Shown one piece after another: positions 5,564 through 7,691 of a DNA stretch of 7,691 bases. This DNA is from Oceanococcus sp041619315 (GTDB lineage: Bacteria; Pseudomonadota; Gammaproteobacteria; Nevskiales; Oceanococcaceae). The position numbers and the translations under genes were made by a program. The notes under the pieces were generated by a model, which worked only from the letters and a program-made list of their open reading frames with translations, was not told the DNA's origin and searched no databases. The number at the start of each line of letters is the position of its first letter. Within the stretch, counting starts at the first letter, position 1. The stretch spans positions 1 through 7,691 of the forward strand of contig JBFKEC010000160.1 of the NCBI GenBank assembly GCA_041619315.1, given 5' to 3'.

Positions 5564-6763
5564 ATGCTACCCGTCACTGTGCTGTCCGGATTTCTTGGCG
5601 CCGGCAAAACCACGACCCTCAACCATATTCTGAACAACCGCGACGGTCGCCGAGTGGCGGTCATCGTCAACGACATGTCCGAGGTCAACATTGACGCGGA
5701 TCTGGTCAATCAGGAGATCACGCTCAACCGCGCCGACGAGAAACTGGTCGAGATGTCCAATGGCTGCATCTGTTGCACCTTGCGCGAAGATCTGCTGATT
5801 GAGGTGTCGCGTCTGGCTCGCGAAGGACGCTTCGATGCCCTGGTGATCGAATCCACCGGTATATCCGAACCGTTACCGGTGGCCGAAACATTTACCTTTC
5901 GTGACGACCAGGGCGACAGCTTGTCCGATCTTGCACGCCTGGACACCATGGTCACCGTGGTCGATGCGGTGAACTTCCCGCTCGACCTCGATCAAGCCGA
6001 CGATCTGGCCCAACGCGGCGAAAGTCTTGGTGATGAGGATGAACGCACGGTCGCTGACCTGCTCATCGACCAGGTCGAATTCGCTGACGTGATCGTGCTC
6101 AATAAAAGTGAGCTGGTCAGCCACAGCGAACGCGAGCGCCTGGGCGCAATTTTGCGCCAGCTCAACCGCGAGGCCGAGATCGTTACGGCAAGTTTTGGCC
6201 AGGCGCCAATAGACAAACTGCTGAATACCGGACGGTTTTCGTTTGAACGCGCGGCCAGTGCGCCAGGCTGGCTGCGTGAACTGCGCGGCGAACACACACC
6301 GGAAACGCAGGAATATGGCATCAGCAGCTTCGCCTACCGGGCCCGCCGTCCGTTTCATCCGCAGCGGTTCTGGGACACCATCACCAACAGCGGCTGGCCT
6401 GGCACCCTGCTGCGCTCCAAAGGCTTTTTCTGGCTGGCCTCACGTTTTGATATGGCCGGACAATGGTCACAAGCCGGCGGCATCATGCGCCATGGCCCCG
6501 CCGGATACTGGTGGTCCGCCCTGCCCCAGGATCAATGGCCACAGGAACAGGAGCAGCGCCAGCACATTCTTGAGCGTTTCGATGCCGAATATGGTGATCG
6601 GCGCCAGGAGCTGGTGTTCATTGGCCAAGGCCTGAATGAAGCGCAAATGCGGCTCAGCCTGGACGCAGCCTTGCTGAACGACAGCGAACTCGCAGCCGGG
6701 CCGGCGGCCTGGACATGTTTACCAGATCCATTTCCCCGCTGGGATGCCGCGCAGACCGCATAA
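5564..6763 (+). CDS. zigA: COG0523 (CobW/ZigA-like) zinc metallochaperone GTPase
   Basis: This is a G3E-family P-loop GTPase of 399 residues that probably delivers zinc to client metalloenzymes in the cytoplasm. The Walker A motif GFLGAGKT lies at 9-16. The COG0523 metal-binding motif Cys-Ile-Cys-Cys is at 68-71 (NGCICCTLREDL). The switch/Walker B region is ALVIESTGISEP (92-103), and the guanine-specificity motif is VLNKSEL (178-184). The C-terminal CobW_C domain runs from about 251, with RRPFHPQRFW, LLRSKGFFWLASR, WSQAGG and GYWW, a pattern typical of ZigA-type members rather than cobalamin-linked CobW or nitrile hydratase activators. An acidic insert (about 142-163) could also bind metal. 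ATG 5564 gives the standard MLPVTVLSGF start; the open frame reaches back to 5408 but has no family similarity there. The ribosome binding site is weak. The palindrome just upstream suggests zinc-dependent repression by Zur. The symbol follows subfamily features and is not proven by orthology. Confidence 0.88.
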   Translation: MLPVTVLSGFLGAGKTTTLNHILNNRDGRRVAVIVNDMSEVNIDADLVNQEITLNRADEKLVEMSNGCICCTLREDLLIEVSRLAREGRFDALVIESTGISEPLPVAETFTFRDDQGDSLSDLARLDTMVTVVDAVNFPLDLDQADDLAQRGESLGDEDERTVADLLIDQVEFADVIVLNKSELVSHSERERLGAILRQLNREAEIVTASFGQAPIDKLLNTGRFSFERAASAPGWLRELRGEHTPETQEYGISSFAYRARRPFHPQRFWDTITNSGWPGTLLRSKGFFWLASRFDMAGQWSQAGGIMRHGPAGYWWSALPQDQWPQEQEQRQHILERFDAEYGDRRQELVFIGQGLNEAQMRLSLDAALLNDSELAAGPAAWTCLPDPFPRWDAAQTA

Positions 6764-6834
6764 CAATCCGACCCAGCCCGGCCGGCTCCAGAATCCCGCG
6801 TGCGGCCTTGGCGATGTCCGGCGTAAAGTGGGCG

Positions 6835-7122
6835 TTAAAGCGCGGTGGTGGCGGCCAGCGGTGAGACTTTAGGCGCCAGCCAATAGGTCGCGATCACCAC
6901 ACTGCCGGCAGCAAGGACCCAGGCCTCGCACAGCCAGCGCAATGCCGGCGTGCTGGCATTGAATTCCATGAACACCAGCAGCACGACTCTGGCCTTGAAA
7001 AAGGCCACCACAAGCACCGCCGTGCCTATCCAATTGCCGGTGCTGGACGCATCCAGCGCCCATGACAGCAGCGTGGCAAGCGACAACAGCGCCCAGGCCA
7101 TGAACAGCGTCAGTTTCATCAT
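6835..7122 (-). CDS. norF: NorF-like cytochrome c oxidase subunit IV family protein
   Basis: This is a small hydrophobic protein of 95 residues with three likely membrane helices (about 3-19, 22-44 and 63-81). The segment AFFKARVVLLVFMEF resembles the second-helix signature of the prokaryotic cytochrome c oxidase subunit IV/NorF family. NorF accompanies NorE and supports full nitric oxide reductase activity in denitrifiers; related proteins are small subunits of haem-copper oxidases. The start is one of two adjacent ATG codons (7122 or 7119 on the minus strand), two bases after the upstream stop, with a GAGG ribosome binding site inside the end of the preceding gene. This points to translational coupling with the subunit III gene. 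The gene is convergent with the GTPase gene, and the 71 bases between the stops hold no obvious terminator. The Nor-specific assignment depends on genes outside the window. Confidence 0.75.
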   Translation of the reverse strand: MMKLTLFMAWALLSLATLLSWALDASSTGNWIGTAVLVVAFFKARVVLLVFMEFNASTPALRWLCEAWVLAAGSVVIATYWLAPKVSPLAATTAL

Positions 7123-7124
7123 TC

Positions 7125-7691
7125 CTACCTCAGCAGGTACAGCAGCGGAAAAAGCACAATCCACACGATGTCGACCATGTGCCAGAAGCTGGTGGAAAAA
7201 CCGGCCAGTGCTTCGCTGATTGTCCCCGCACCGCTGAGCTTGCTGCCCACCTGCCGTGACAGCGCCGCCAGCAGAAGCGAGCCCACCAGCACATGCACAA
7301 GATGTATGCCGGTGAGGGTGAAATAGAACATGAAGAATTCGTTGGTCAGCAGGTTGAAACCCTGGCTCAATGCACTGGCATATTCGATGAGCTTGACCAC
7401 GACAAAGAGTGCACCGCAGAGCATCGCATGACGCAAATGACGACGTACCCGTTCATACCCATGCTGCTGGCGCAGAGCGGCCATGGCCATGGCAACAAAA
7501 TAGGAACTGCCCAGCAGGACCAGGGTGTTGAACGCCCCTAGCCCATAGTGCAAAGAGGCCTGCGAGGCGATGTACAGCTCTGGTGAGGCCGCACGGTAGA
7601 AAATGAAGGAGGCGAATAGCACGGTGAACATGCTCAGTTCACCGAAAATCAACACCCAAACACCCTCCTCGACTTTATACGTCGCCTCGGG
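7125..7691 (-). CDS. norE: NorE-like cytochrome c oxidase subunit III family protein, 5' end outside window
   Basis: This integral membrane protein belongs to the COX3 family. The visible 188 residues are most of a protein that is usually near 190-210 residues. The frame stays open to base 7691, and residues before the internal GTG at 7655 (VEEGVWV) fit the family N-terminus, so the real start lies to the right of the window. Hallmarks are EEGVWVLIFGELSMFTVLFASF in the first helix (cited as two overlapping motifs: EEGVWVLIFGE and SMFTVLF), LTGIHLVHVLVG in the fourth, and FWHMVDIVWIVLFPLLYLL at the C-terminus. About five membrane helices are expected. The short single-domain form with an adjacent NorF-like gene suggests NorE, an accessory protein of nitric oxide reductase, rather than subunit III of an aa3 oxidase. 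A haem-copper oxidase partner cannot be excluded without the genes further upstream on this strand. Confidence 0.82.
   Translation of the reverse strand, partial: PEATYKVEEGVWVLIFGELSMFTVLFASFIFYRAASPELYIASQASLHYGLGAFNTLVLLGSSYFVAMAMAALRQQHGYERVRRHLRHAMLCGALFVVVKLIEYASALSQGFNLLTNEFFMFYFTLTGIHLVHVLVGSLLLAALSRQVGSKLSGAGTISEALAGFSTSFWHMVDIVWIVLFPLLYLLR

Noticed and set aside
5482..5694. 70-codon plus-strand frame overlapping the start of the GTPase gene
   Set aside because: It runs out of frame through the Walker A region of the GTPase, has no ribosome binding site and shows no domain.
6764..6834. Bidirectional terminator between the convergent genes
   Set aside because: The stretch has GC-rich short complementarities but no clear stem followed by T runs on either strand.

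Overview
The window is GC-rich and densely coded, with G or C favoured at third codon positions. It looks like chromosomal DNA of a gammaproteobacterium, possibly an environmental or marine respiratory generalist. The protein families point that way (an Lnt-like acyltransferase, a LuxR-type two-component system, a YHYH lipoprotein, a COG0523 GTPase of the ZigA type, NorE/NorF-like oxidase subunits). The assignment rests on family content alone. No tRNA, rRNA, CRISPR array, insertion sequence or phage gene was seen.

Region A (2-3672, + strand) is a tightly packed operon. It starts with the 3' part of a gene for an apolipoprotein N-acyltransferase-like (nitrilase-fold) membrane protein, cut by the left edge. 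An ATGA overlap and a strong ribosome binding site lead into a previously easy-to-miss ORF of 32 codons (1012-1110) with a Cys-Cys-Cys motif. That ORF overlaps a NarL/LuxR-family response regulator starting at TTG 1107. One base after the regulator comes a 632-residue sensor histidine kinase with an extracytoplasmic jelly-roll-like domain and seven membrane segments. A membrane acyltransferase-like enzyme, a tiny Cys-rich peptide, a regulator and a 7TM sensor kinase could form an undescribed peptide or lipid-linked signalling cassette. This is the most interesting hypothesis in the window, and it is inference.

Region B (3775-6763, + strand) holds a YHYH-domain lipoprotein, a small secreted EF-hand protein whose predicted mature N-terminus is histidine, and a COG0523 (CobW/ZigA-like) metallochaperone GTPase. 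A perfect 12-bp palindrome with a GTTATAAC core lies just upstream of the GTPase and looks like a Zur operator. The set suggests extracytoplasmic metal binding plus cytoplasmic zinc delivery under metal control. A 46-nt nested inverted repeat separates the EF-hand gene from the GTPase gene.

Region C (6835-7691, - strand) is convergent to region B. It encodes a NorE-like cytochrome c oxidase subunit III family protein (5' end outside the window) and a small NorF-like subunit IV family protein. They are probably accessory subunits for a nitric oxide reductase or haem-copper oxidase encoded further right.
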